This document shows positions 36,050-47,291 of a stretch of 47,690 nucleotides of DNA, piece after piece; position 1 is the first letter of the stretch; every line of letters starts with the position of its first letter. The stretch comes from Fomitopsis serialis. Taxonomy: Eukaryota > Basidiomycota > Agaricomycetes > Polyporales > Fomitopsidaceae. Made by a program: the position numbers and the translations under genes. The notes under the pieces are model-generated. The model searched no databases. It had not been told where the DNA came from and saw only the letters and a list, made by a program, of their open reading frames with translations. The stretch spans positions 1 through 47,690 of the forward strand of contig NW_025955266.1 in the NCBI RefSeq assembly GCF_022376445.1. Direction: 5' to 3'.

Positions 36050-36366
36050 AGTCGGACAGCGTCGGACAGCGTCGGTCGAGAATGTGCGCCGGACTTGGGG
36101 GCTCCACTGTCGCGACTTCCCAGTCGGGCATCCTTTCCAAACCGGGCGATGACGGTCTCGGCCTTCCCCCTCACGTTGACAGCTTCTGCCGTAGCTCAGC
36201 AGGTGTCCAGCTTGCGCCGCCCGCGTATAAAAGGCGTCGCTCCCCTCTCGAGGATCGTTCCCTTCTTGACCCCGGACCTCCACCTTCGTGGCAAACCCGT
36301 CCTGCAGCAGAGTTCCTCCTCGACGATCGACTGCAGGACGGCGAGCGAGCGCCTGTCGCCGTGACG
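36050..36366 (-). repeat. Right arm of the short inverted repeat with TATA box
   Basis: Partner of 35139-35440, separated from it by a 610-bp spacer that contains the broken secreted-protein copy. It carries TATAAAAG on the plus strand at 36226-36233, pointing toward the SDR gene at 36865. The best-conserved block is about 36210-36366. Confidence 0.75.
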
Positions 36367-36864
36367 GGAACCGACCTCGGGCGGCGACGCGCATCCTCGC
36401 GGCAGATCGGCGCGATCAGGCACAGATCCCCCTCCTCCCGCCACTCAACACACGGACCATGTTGATCGCCTACTTAGTGAGGAGGGCCAAGTACCTCAAA
36501 CGCGTCTAAGGCCTGCAGTCAGTGTCTCCGAGTCTTTCTCCTCGCAAGGCGCCCAGTCGTTCCACTGAAGCTGCTGCCGCGTCCCAGAGGCGGAAGGCGG
36601 CTGCGCCAGACAGAGGCCGCTAGGCATGGTGGCGCGTCTTCCTTAAGGGGCAAGTCCGGTGGTTCTGTTTCCCACTCTCGCCCGAGAGCCTGGATGCCGG
36701 ACGGGAGAATCGATGACGCCTCAATGCGGCACCTTCGATTGCCCAGCTTGAGAGAGGATTACGAGGCCTGCCCGTGCCGTGTATATAGGTCGCGTGCGAG
36801 AACGCAAGGCTTGTGGACCTTCGTACTTTAGTGTCAGACACGAAATTGCTACTACTCACTGGAC
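36367..36864. promoter_or_regulatory. Upstream region of the intact SDR gene
   Basis: About 500 bp before the SDR start. A 16-codon frame opens at 36459 (MLIAYLVRRAKYLKRV), possibly an upstream ORF if transcription starts at the TATA element near 36226. The last about 40 bp before the ATG are shared with the dead SDR copy at 1360-1398. Confidence 0.35.
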
Positions 36865-38445
36865 ATGGGGCTCTTCACTGAAGCGTATTACGTGTCCGTA
36901 ATGGCCTGGAGGAGTTTCTTCCCGAACGGAAAGTTCAAGGCAGAGCATGTACCTGATCTCGCCGGGCGTGTTATAATTGTGACTGGTGCGTCCTTGTCTA
37001 TTGGGTCGTTCTTGCGTCTTGACCACAGGGGACTGAGTTGTGTGGTGCAGGAGGAAATGTCGGGATAGGAAGAGAGACGATCAAGGTAATCGTGACTCGG
37101 CAAACCCGCTTGAGAATACCGAGGCTCAGCGCATTACCGTCATAACAGGTTCTACTCCAACGCAATGCAAGGGTCTATATGGCGTCGCGGAACAGGGACA
37201 AAGCCGAGGCGGCCATCAAGCGCCTCAAAGACGAGACCGGAAAGGACGCCATTTTCCTCGAGCTGGACCTGGGCAGCCTGGCGTCAGTCCGGAAGGCAGC
37301 GAGCGAGTTCTTGAGGTATGGCAGCCCACACACATGGCCGGGGCGGGCTTGTTGCTCACGCACATATGCTTCAGCAAGGAACCGGAGTTGCATGTCTTGT
37401 TCAACAATGCGTGCGTATTCCCCCGTACTCTATGCCTCTGCCTCACAGGGATGATTGTCAGCGGAGTGATGGGTCCGCCTATCGACGAACTCACCGCGGA
37501 AGGCTTCGACCTCCAGTTTGGCACCAACGTTATCGGTCCGTGTTCTCTCCTCTCATCTGCCACATGCTCACATCCCCTCTCAGGTCACTTCCTCTTTACG
37601 GAGCTGCTCATGCCCGCGCTCCTCGCCGGTGCGCAGAGCTCGCCTGACCACCACGCACGCGTCATCACGACCTCCTCCTCCGGCGCGATGCTCGGCGGGA
37701 TTGACCTCGACTCCGTCCGCGACGGTCCAGCCCGGCGCAGATATTCGAAGGAGTCACTGTATGGGCAGAGCAAGCTGGTGAGCTTTCACTTTCAGTGTCA
37801 GGGTAAGCGGGAATGTGGGCTGAGACACGCGGGGCGGTAGGGAAACGTGATCGTGGCGCGCGAGGTGGCGAAGCGGTATGGCGGGAAGGGGATCGTGTCG
37901 ATCTCTCTGGACCCAGGTGCGCAACGTCCGTCGACCGACCCTGTCTCGCGGGCAGGGCTCGAGATCGTGCTGACTCTCGCTGCAGGGAACATCGAGACCG
38001 ATCTCCAGCGGTACTACATCGGCTTGCCCGGTCTCGCGGGTGCTCTGACAAAGGTCATCGTACGTCCCCTCCTCCGTGTCCCTCAGTGACTCGTCTCTGA
38101 CCGTGAGCGATGGTGACGAAACACTACGGATGGAACACGAATGCAACACACACACAACGAACTCCTGGTGCGACATACGGCCACGCACTGACAGGTCAAA
38201 TTGATGCTCCACCCTGCGCCCTTCGGCGCGCTCACGCAGCTCTGGGCGGGCACGACGCCCGAGGCGATCGATCACAACGGCAAGGTGCGTCCGTGTGTCC
38301 GTATGTGCGCGCACTATGCTGACTGGCGCATGCACAGTACGCGGTGCCGACGGCACGGATCGCCCCCTGCAGGGCGGAGGCATACGACGACGAGTTGGGC
38401 CAGAAGGTGTGGTCTTTCTTGGAGGAGACTGTCAAGGAGGCGTAG
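36865..38445 (+). CDS. Short-chain dehydrogenase/reductase (SDR), intact copy
   Basis: NAD(P)-dependent oxidoreductase of the classical SDR type (retinol-dehydrogenase-like); substrate unknown. Model: ten exons (36865-36985, 37051-37085, 37149-37315, 37375-37410, 37462-37535, 37584-37777, 37841-37916, 37986-38059, 38195-38284, 38338-38445), 324 aa, every phase closing. Landmarks: cofactor loop VTGGNVGIGRET, FLELDLGSLASV with the adenine-contact Asp, FNNAGVMGPP, the catalytic Ser in VITTSSSG (about 176), the YGQSK pair (Tyr204, Lys208), then VSISLDPGNIETD. No signal or membrane anchor is clear beyond a short N-terminal hydrophobic patch. Intron 4 needs the acceptor at 37461, because nearer CAGs break the frame. 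A decayed paralogue lies at 1399-3012 on the same strand. Confidence 0.88.
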
Positions 38446-39230
38446 GAGAGCCAGAAATTGTTATACCCGACCTAATCGACTGAGATTAGACGTGTCAGGC
38501 ACGTTCAGACTCAGTCAATGTTCTGCTGATGCGCTCTGCATCGAGGCGTCCACAAATGTTTCATGGTTTCGCATACCCCGCATCGGCGATGCTTCTCCAC
38601 ACTCATACACGATCCTCGCCTCAGTTTTTTGTAAAGCAGCTGCACCATGCATAATGTGGCAGACGGTCCCACAACCATCATCTCGATCGGTTTGAAAAGT
38701 CTACGATGCCAGCAACGAGTTCTTGAACAATCCGCCCGCCGCGTGGAATGTCGTGGTACGCTTGAGTTTTCCTCTACTTAGCCGACGAGCGCTATATCTG
38801 AAGATCTGAAGACCTGCAAACCGGGAGTTGTGCATCAGTGGATAGTTACCCCGTGGTGATGATGATGTTGTCCGAGTCTACTATACATCGCACATGTACA
38901 TACTTATACTGTACTGCAGCGCTAAGTTACCAGCAATATGCAAGTACGTAATGGTACAGTTTAGGTACTATGTAGAGCTGTCGCGCATCACGTGTACACG
39001 TATAGGCACAGCGCGAGAGTATGGAGCTCGCGGCTTGCTCGCGGCCACCATTCCAAGGCTCTGTCCCAACCCTCTCTTGCGGTATATCTCGGCTCGGGGA
39101 CTAGCCTCTGATTTCTGCTGGCAGCTACGTCCGTTTGTTCTCATCGACCAGGGCACTCGGAATCGGATCGCCACGCCTTCGGTGAAGTCTCACCAGCGGT
39201 CATCTCAGCGCGACAAACTCGCGTCTCTCA
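38446..39230. other. Spacer between the SDR and the Ypp1-like gene
   Basis: About 785 bp containing the SDR 3' flank and the promoter of the next gene. No gene or repeat is supported. Confidence 0.5.
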
Positions 39231-42200
39231 ATGTCCAACCCAAAGAGCCAACACTATTGGAGACAGCTGCGAGAGACCCTGACAGCAGGAAGATGGGGCG
39301 ATGCATCTCCCGCGAAGACACCAAGCGGTGGTCCGCTGTCATGGCCTGAGCTCCTGCGCAAATTCAACAAACATTGTCCAGGACACTCGCACGCGGCAGA
39401 GCTCGCCTTGCAGACGCAGTCGTTGTCGCTCTTGCTGTCAGTGAAGGCGGTTGGTGCAGGCCTGGACGGCAACGAAGTGAGTGCTGCCAACCAGCTCGCT
39501 CTAGGCCAGGAATGCATGCTGCAGGAAGAAAGACTGGAGGAGGCCACGGCTGGGTACAATGCCCTGAAGAGCCTGGAGACTGCTAACTCTGATGTACGTC
39601 GCGTGTCTGCATCGTGTGTAGCGCCCACTCACGGATGTTCACTGAAGTCGATCAAATTGGCGGTGGCGTACTACGCGTATACTCTCAGAAGGCCCTCAGA
39701 GTGCCTTTCTGTTCTGGCGGAAGTGCAGAGTCTACTGGACGCGCACGACCGGGGACCCTCTACGAGAACGCGCAACTCCTCCCTCACCCTTCGGATACCT
39801 AATGGTGGGAACGACGGGTCTGTTTCCTCAGCGTGGACGGGAAGTAACATCTCAGCTGTCTCGCTCGCGTCCATTGCGGAGATCAGCGACGGTAGCACCT
39901 GGGCTGCCGCTGAGCGAATACGCAGCATCTGCTTACAAGGTAATCCCCTCGTCCTCCGCCTCACCTATGTTCTGACTGTCAGCAAGGCATGTCGCACGAA
40001 TGCATCACGCCGGATGACCCGCAACAGGCCCTCGACACCTATTTGACTGCACTTTCCCTCGTCTCTGGTGCGATCGCCGACATCCCCCCTTACATGTCTG
40101 CCCAGCCCTCGTCGAACGGGTATGCGGGGACGACCTCTGAGGACACGACTTCGTTCGGGCGGTATCGTGAGCTCTGGCGGTGGGTCGAGCGGTTGCTCCG
40201 CCGTGCGATCATTCTCGCGTCGCGGTTGAGTGACGTGCACAAGCAGGGCGGCGATGCGTCAATCTGGACTCTCCTGGACAGGTACCACTCATGCAGTGCG
40301 CACTGGCCACCCACGTTCCGTCCTGCGCAGCGCTCGACCATCGCTGTCCTGCACCTCCGCGCGTTTGTCCTCCGTGCGCATGCATCGCCCGCAGAAGCGG
40401 TCATCCCCACGTCCCGAGACGGCGCGGAGAAGCCGCACAGGTGGATCAGCGCTGCGCGCTCGGTGGTTCAGGAGTACCGTGCGATCCTGACTGCCAGCAC
40501 GCAGTTCCCTAAGGCTGGCGAACGGAACGTCCAGGTCGAGGACCTAGTCGACCTCAGCGTCGCAGTGTGGGAGGCTGATGGAGCAGTGGGCGAGTACGCT
40601 GGCTGGGTAATCGATGTGTGTTCTTCCCTCTTCCCTGACACTGACACCGGAAACTAACTCCGTTGAGGCAGGTGTTATGGTGGGCGACCCGACTTACGTT
40701 CAACTCATACAAGGTGTACCGGCACATGTCGCGCCTACTGTACGTATCCGGCGATGCGGAGCTCGCGAAACGCACCCTCCGCTTGTACGTGCAGGTTGTC
40801 GGCAAGGCGCGCGAGACGCAAGGCGAAGCGGGTACAGTCCTCGGAGACGTCGACTCCGATACGGACCGGAACTGGGTGCAGGCCTGTGTGCAAGGTGCGA
40901 GGATGCTGTGCCGGCTGGCTTTAGCAGAGACAGACGGGCGGGCGGCACGGAGGGAGGCGAAGGAGGCGGGAACCCTGATTGACAGGGCAAAGGAGCGTCT
41001 GGATGCGAACGACAAGGAGCTCATGGGGAGTGTCCAGCTTGCGGAAGGCATTTGGCTGTCCGTCATGGCGCAAACAGGTATGCCGCCGCAGTTGCGCTCG
41101 TCAGCGTTCGGTAGCTCATCTTGTCTTGCGGACAGAACAGGATCCTCGAACGCGACAGACGCGCCTCTCGGATTCTCTGGCTCTGCTCGAAGCCGCAGCA
41201 GACACAGGTCCGACGCCTTCTGTTCACCATCACCTTGCCCTGGCCTACTCCCAACCAGGGCCGACGCTCGACTTGCAGAAAGCCATTTCGAGCGCGCGAC
41301 TGGCCGTGGAAGGCGAGTCTAGCGAGATTAGGCACTGGCACCTACTCGGACTGCTGTTGACTGCCACTGGTGATTGGAGGGCCGCGCAAGGTGTCCTCGA
41401 GATAGGTGCCGGTGTTGGTGAGGTTGACTTAGCTGAGGATAGCTCTGGGACCGAGGACCGCACACAAGTCAATTCGGTGAATGGCGTGGTCGCGCACGAT
41501 TACGCCGCGCAGGCTCCGAAAGTGAACGGAAACGGTAATGCAGATCCGAGCATGAATGGCGACACCCACGGGGACGCGGATGCAACTTCACGGCCACGGC
41601 TGACCTTACTGGATCGTGACGCTCAAAGCATACCTTCGTCAAGTACGCTGCTGCGTCCTTTCGGGGACAGACCGCCGGTGTCTAGACACGAAGCCTTCGA
41701 GCATGCGTTACAACTGCGGATGTCTCAGCTAGCACTTGCTGAGTACGTCGAAGGGCCGGAGGGTGCAGGCGATCGATGGGTAGAGGTGTTCCATTGGTTC
41801 TCGGAAAGAAGGGACCTCGGAATCGATGACAGTACGTTCCACTACATCTCAGCTCCGTGGATGTTGACGATCCTCGTCATGTTCTTTAGGGCGATTGTCG
41901 ATCGACAGCAGAGCTGATGTCGAAAGTCGTTCTGCGGTGCCCTCCACTGAGAAGACCGCGGTCGCGCCCTCAAACACGGGTCGCAGGTCAATGCATCTTC
42001 GAGCTTCCGTCGACTCGGAGAGGATCCCCATGCCAGACCCACCCATACCTATCACCGTCACCCCTGCCTCACCAGGCATCCCCCCGTCATCAACTGACGG
42101 TAATAGTACCAACGAGGACTTCATCTACGAGAAGCGCTCGTCTTCGTTTGACGATCCTAACCGCGACATGTCAAGAGGCAAGAAGGTACGTGAGGCTGTC

Positions 42201-43130
42201 AAGCGGAACGTGCACAAGGGGCAAGCGGGTATCACGAAGAACTTGAAGAAGATTGGGCACAATGTTGGCAAGCATGGTGGTGCGCATCCGAAACGATCCA
42301 ACTCCGCGCCTGGTGAGTACACTAATTGACTTTGATTGAGACTTTAGGTCTAACGGTCGCGAAAGATCTCCACGCCATGTTGGGCCATTCTCCGTACCAA
42401 GCGTCCTCAATACACCTCCGACAACATTATAGCATACATGCATCTCAACAAGATCTGTCAATAGCGGACTTGCCACCTCCGCCTCCTCTACCTCCTCTTC
42501 CTCCATCGCAGTCTCCCGTCTCAACGCTCAGGAACCAGGGTGCTCGTGCTGCCCGAGACCGGCGATTGTTGAGCAACCTCTGGTTGATGTCCGCAGCGAC
42601 TTTCCGCAGACTCGGCAAGATTGAGCAAGCGAAGGCGGCGATACAGGAAGCCGAAGTCAGGGATGAAAGTAATCCTGCTGTTTGGGTACAGGTGCGTGTC
42701 GTAGCTCGTTCTGGAGTCGACCAGTATTCACGTGCCATGTTAGCTTGGCTTGTACTTCATGGCCCTCAACAACCGACATCGCGCGATGAATGCTTTCCAG
42801 AAAGCGCTATTCATCGCACCCGACGACATATCCGCCACGATACACCTCTGTCGATTATACCTCACGCCATCATCGGCAAGCTCAACGTCGTCACCAAAAG
42901 CTAGGCCAGAGCAACCGAGTCGGGACAATGTGGATCTCGCTGTTGGTCTCCTGTCTGATCTCACCCGAGGCGCGGCGTGGGACGTACCCGAGGCTTGGTA
43001 CTTCCTCGCGAAGCAATACGGGATGCAGGGTAGGAAAGACAGAGAGCGCGAGTGTCTTTGTTATGCCTTGACGCTCTCAGAATCGCGGGGCCTAAGGGGC
43101 CTTGGCGTTGCGATTGGTTGGTGCCTATGA
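39231..43130 (+). CDS. Ypp1/TTC7-like tetratricopeptide protein
   Basis: Helical TPR scaffold. In its family it pairs with Efr3 to hold PI4-kinase IIIalpha (Stt4) at the plasma membrane, and in yeast affects endocytosis. Model: eight exons (39231-39593, 39648-39939, 39987-40615, 40672-41077, 41136-41831, 41890-42312, 42348-42691, 42744-43130), 1179 aa. Landmarks: YWRQLRETLTAGRW at the N-terminus, helix pairs with AVAYYAYTLRRPSECLSVL, WWATRLTFNSYKVYRHMSRL, SVHHHLALAYSQPGPTLDLQ, RHWHLLGLLLTATGDWRAA, a long disordered insert (about residues 690-900), then NLWLMSAATFRRLGKIEQAK, WVQLGLYFMALNNRHRAMNA and WYFLAKQYGMQGRKDRE. The first two introns need AAG acceptors and the first is 54 nt and in frame, so it may be retained. 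Intron 6 is only 35 nt. Confidence 0.78.
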
Positions 43131-43893
43131 CGATTATTCTCTACCATATAACTACGCAGTCAAGTATACTAGATCTTCGTGCTACATCTAATTGGTAGAT
43201 ATCAAGCTCAGAGATAATGTCGGGAGTTGAGATCGACTACTAGGTGGTGCGCCCTATGGCTCGGAGTGCTCTTGAGACTCAAACACGGATTGAAGAACAC
43301 CTAGCTGAGATGTGAATTTTGGTGATCGTTTCCACAATGATGATGCATATCAAGTTGAATCACAGACATTCCGAACTGGTACGGAACCTGCTCTGGTCCG
43401 AGTCCAAACTGCGTGATCCTCGACTCCGTAAGTGACTGTTACTCAATCAATGTCTTTTTCTCCGCACCCTCGCATCGGTATCGAGCAACAATACTAGTGG
43501 CAATCTACTGCCAACGCTGCGACAGCTTTCCTAAGTGTGATTGAGGCACATCTAGAGGCATTCAATGACTTTTCGGTGCGACGCCACCGCATCCTCAAAC
43601 CCAGGTTGTTCGACACATGATACATCATCTATCACAAATCTAAGCTCTCGTGTCTCCTCGGAATACGAAGTAACAAAATCCGATTTGTTGACGCAAGTCA
43701 GACATGATAACAATAATCGCTGTGGCAACGGTATTGTGTTAGGCAGAGGGCCAAAACAACAACGTGTCCTATACAGGTCCAAGCAAGGTGGCGTTCAAAG
43801 ACCTCATGTGTGGCCTTTCACGCCTTCTTTCCCACTACCGTCAAGCACACCCCCATCCTACAGATTTCCCCTGTCATCGACGAACCCCGAGAT
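43131..43893. other. Spacer between the Ypp1-like gene and the 610-aa gene
   Basis: About 760 bp with the 3' flank of one gene and the promoter of the next. An open frame continues upstream of ATG 43894 to about 43810 without an ATG, so it is probably leader sequence. Confidence 0.5.
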
Positions 43894-45840
43894 ATGGCTT
43901 CACCCACGGATTCACCATATCCTACTACTCTGCGGTACCTAACGCTGGAGGGCAGTGCTATTCAGGTCGATCCTCTAACCGGCCCTAGTCTAAAGTTCGG
44001 TCAACACAATCGTTTCGTCAAACGGGCGTTACTCAACGCTAGTTTCGTTGACGTCAAGAAACAGCATACCGTCGAGCAACTGTTCAACAGGATGATGCGC
44101 GAGATAGAGACCATCGGAATGGCAGCGAATTTCCTCTACTACGCGCACGATGACTTCGAGAGACGACTTGGAAGGACGACCGTGGAAATGTTGCAGAATC
44201 AAAGGGACATGAGCGAAACAATGCGAGCTATAGAACCGATGATGGAACATCTTGCCCAGCAATTCGAGGGTCTCGAGTACGCCACTCCCGCACATTGCGT
44301 TCGCTCGATTTGTGCTGACCGACCATTGTCGCTACAGGCATAGAGTCCGAGCGGTTGAGAAGCAGCTAGCGCACCTACACAAGCCTGGCATAGCCAAAGG
44401 TGTGCCAACCTCGTCGAAGCCTGCAGGCAAGACCGCGGGCCACGAACACGGGGCCGAGGTCACCACGGCCACGGCCACAGCCACCTCCTTGACGAGGGGA
44501 GAGAAACAAACGATACGGCGGTGCGGCGGGACTTCCTATGGAACCGACCATGCTAGAGAGAGGGTCTTCCCTGCGGTGGATGCAGAGATACGCACCGGTT
44601 TCCTGACCGAGATGCTTCAGGAAAGACATTCGCGTGAGGGAAGGCAACCTAGTAACTCCTCACGTGACGAAACCGAGGGAGAGGGAGAGGGTGTGAGCAG
44701 GAACGGAAGTGGGAAGGGGAAAGAGAAAGAGAAAGGTGAGGGTGAAGGGGAAGACGAACAAAAAGTGGAAGAAAGGGCAGCAGAGCTACTGCCAGGCGAG
44801 ACACGATTAGCCGAGGGGATCGTTCAGAGCATTCGTGTCTGTCAACGAGATCTCTGGACCCGCACCTTCGCGAATGATAGAATCTGCCAGGGCTTGGATT
44901 TCTTGGAGCACAACGAGGTGCTGTTCTCGAGGGGTTGGGACGTCGGAAGGGATAAGATAGTCGGCGACATGAAGCTCGCAAGTCGATCGATGGCTCACCT
45001 GACGTACGTACACCTGCCTATGCACGCTGTAAATCCCTACTCACAGTGTGTTTTAGGCCACATCTAGTCAAGTGCGAAGCCGCCGCACACGAGGTGGAGG
45101 CGAAACTGCGTTCTGGAGGCCATGACGAAGTTGTGCCGCTGCTCCAAATTCAACTCGAGAAGCCGGTGGACGACATGACAGAGACGGAGATGCGTGAGGT
45201 GCTGAAGTCTCTTCCCGTCACCATTGGCCTCGATTCGGCATTCCTGCAGGGGTATCATGGGCGAGACAATTGCGCTGACCCGGATGAGTACGACGAGGCC
45301 GCGGAGCACTACGACGATGTGGGAGAGGCGGAGGAAGACTATGACGATGTGGAAGAGGTGGAAGAAAGCGGAGAGGGAGATGAGGATCACGGGGAGGAAG
45401 AGGAGCGACTGCCACGGAAGGACAAGGGGAAGGCAAGGGAACCGCCTGCGAACGCTATGCCTCCGCCCATTGGTGTTCCCTACGCGCAGACTCGGACCGT
45501 TCGATTCGGAGAGACGTCGTTCAATGGCGGCGTAGGTCCGAGTTGGCCTGCGCCATCGCCCGCCAGGGCGGGGGCCGACATTGTTGCAGGACGAATTGGC
45601 GATACGGATGGGATGACTCCGCTTCAGCTCGGAGCCGCGGCAGGAAGTGCTTCCTCCAGCCAGACCACGCACCAGAGGCGAACAATTCCAGAGGACCCTC
45701 AGATCACGGTGCAGCCGCTATCCACCGCCGCTAGGAAACGCGCACGGTCTACAGAAGAGTCGGATTCCGCGAATGATGCGGACGTCCTGGAGACGTCCGC
45801 TCATGCCGATGGGCTTGCAAAGAAGAGGAAGCTGCAATGA
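43894..45840 (+). CDS. Unknown protein with helical N-terminus, acidic repeats and nuclear-type tail
   Basis: I do not recognise the family. Model: three exons (43894-44276, 44338-45003, 45057-45840), 610 aa, introns 61 and 53 nt. The alternative donor at 44271 breaks the frame, so GTACGC at 44277 is chosen. Residues 1-150 look folded and helical (FVKRALLNASFVDVKKQHTV, FNRMMREIETIGMAANFLYY) and run into a coiled coil (MEHLAQQFEGLEHRVRAVEK). A Thr/Ala and then Glu/Gly/Lys low-complexity linker follows. A second helical segment (VQSIRVCQRDLWTRTFANDR to LLQIQLEKPVDDMTETEMRE) precedes an Asp/Glu/Tyr repeat region (EHYDDVGEAEEDYDDVEEVE). The C-terminus has KRARS and ends KKRKLQ, a classic monopartite nuclear signal. 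A nuclear scaffold role is plausible but unproven. Confidence 0.72.
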
Positions 45841-47291
45841 CGGTTCTTGATATTCCAGTGTTTGTTGGGCTGAGGGTTAGTGTTGGTCGACGAATCGAGT
45901 AGACTATGACCTGAGAACCGTGATATATCACCATCTATAATTTCCTCGGCTCACAATGAATCGAATAAATGACGCATTTGGAATGTACCGGTCGTTCTGC
46001 ATTGTGAGACGGACGTTCTTGTGTTCCACGCTGTCAGGTTCTGACAAGTCACCGCGGGTCAATGAAAGACCATCTATGCAGTAGAGAAGGGACGACTGTG
46101 CAAGGCTGTGTTCTGAGACTCCATCAACCTCGGAGGTCTGCAAGTCGATGGAATATTTAGCCCGGTCTATTGGAAACGCAGACATATGTTCAGTAAATTC
46201 GATCCAGAGAACTGGGCCGCGAGATACACGCACCAGGCAGGGCGTCCGCCGAACGCAGGGAATTAATCTCCAGAATATTTCAAAAATCTGACGTGCTTCC
46301 GAGCCTGACAATGATCCACGAGGCATCGCCACTGTTTCGGACTGCACGCCTTCATACCGTCGTATGTAGAAGCAGACGGAATCACGAATCAGCTTCGCAT
46401 GGGAATGTGCCCACCGAACATCACCGGTCCCTGGCAGCACGGTGATGGGTTTCGGAACCCTATCTTTCGGTGCTTCTGGTCTTCCCGACAACCATTGCCT
46501 CCGGCATTCCGAAATGAATTATGGAGATCCTCTTGTCCGTTGGGGATCTCTGCCGCCCACGGCATTCGGGTGCCGTCCTTGTGTAGCCCTGCAATATCAT
46601 CATCAGATAAAGCATGAAAAAGCGGAATAAAAATAAATTCCATCGAGAAGCACGCCGGATGACCTGGACACCGCCTTACATTGTGCCTCGTATGGTAGTC
46701 ATAGCACTAGACTACGGACAGTTCACATCATGCCATGAAAATTTGGAGAACCGCGGGCGGGGACTTCTACGATGAGCCTGAGCAAGGGCGGCGTCGTTCG
46801 TTGTGGTCCGCGAACAAAGGCAGCAGCTCGCTTCAGGGACACGCGATGCACATTTCACAGGGGCCGAGTGACCTTCAGGTCAGCGAATCGCGCTGGGCAA
46901 GGGGAAGCAAGATTAGCATACGCGCATGAAACCCTATTGAAACGCACCGGTTGAGACTCGTTTAGCCACAGGGAGTATCTTCAGTGCGGGAGCGGACTGA
47001 CGCGCGTCGACGCTCTCTGCTTGCACTGGAATGAGTATCGTCTGTCGTGGCGAGAATTGAGCTTAAGCCATAATCGATTGAAGTGCCGAAGCAACATCAT
47101 ACAAGGCGGTTGAGCAGCCAGATCATGTGCCTACGTACTCTCGAACTCCGTGACTGCCGAGCTACAACGCACAACCAAGCCACACGCCCCTTCCTCCCGA
47201 CGTCCCTGCTAGGCCCGATCCTGCAAAATTCCGTTATAGCCACGAAGCACACACACGAGCTGACGACGCACCATTATCAGCAACCTGCCTA
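45841..47291. other. 1.45-kb spacer with only doubtful frames
   Basis: A minus-strand frame at 45928-46491 is open for 187 codons but has no ATG until well inside and no recognised motif. It could be an exon of an unseen gene. Its neighbour at 46389-46643 has a good acceptor-like CAG at about 46589. Nothing here reaches the level of a called gene. Confidence 0.4.

Noticed and set aside
45928..46491. 187-codon minus-strand frame
   Set aside because: No ATG near its start, an upstream in-frame stop, and no recognised domain; at best an exon of an unseen gene.
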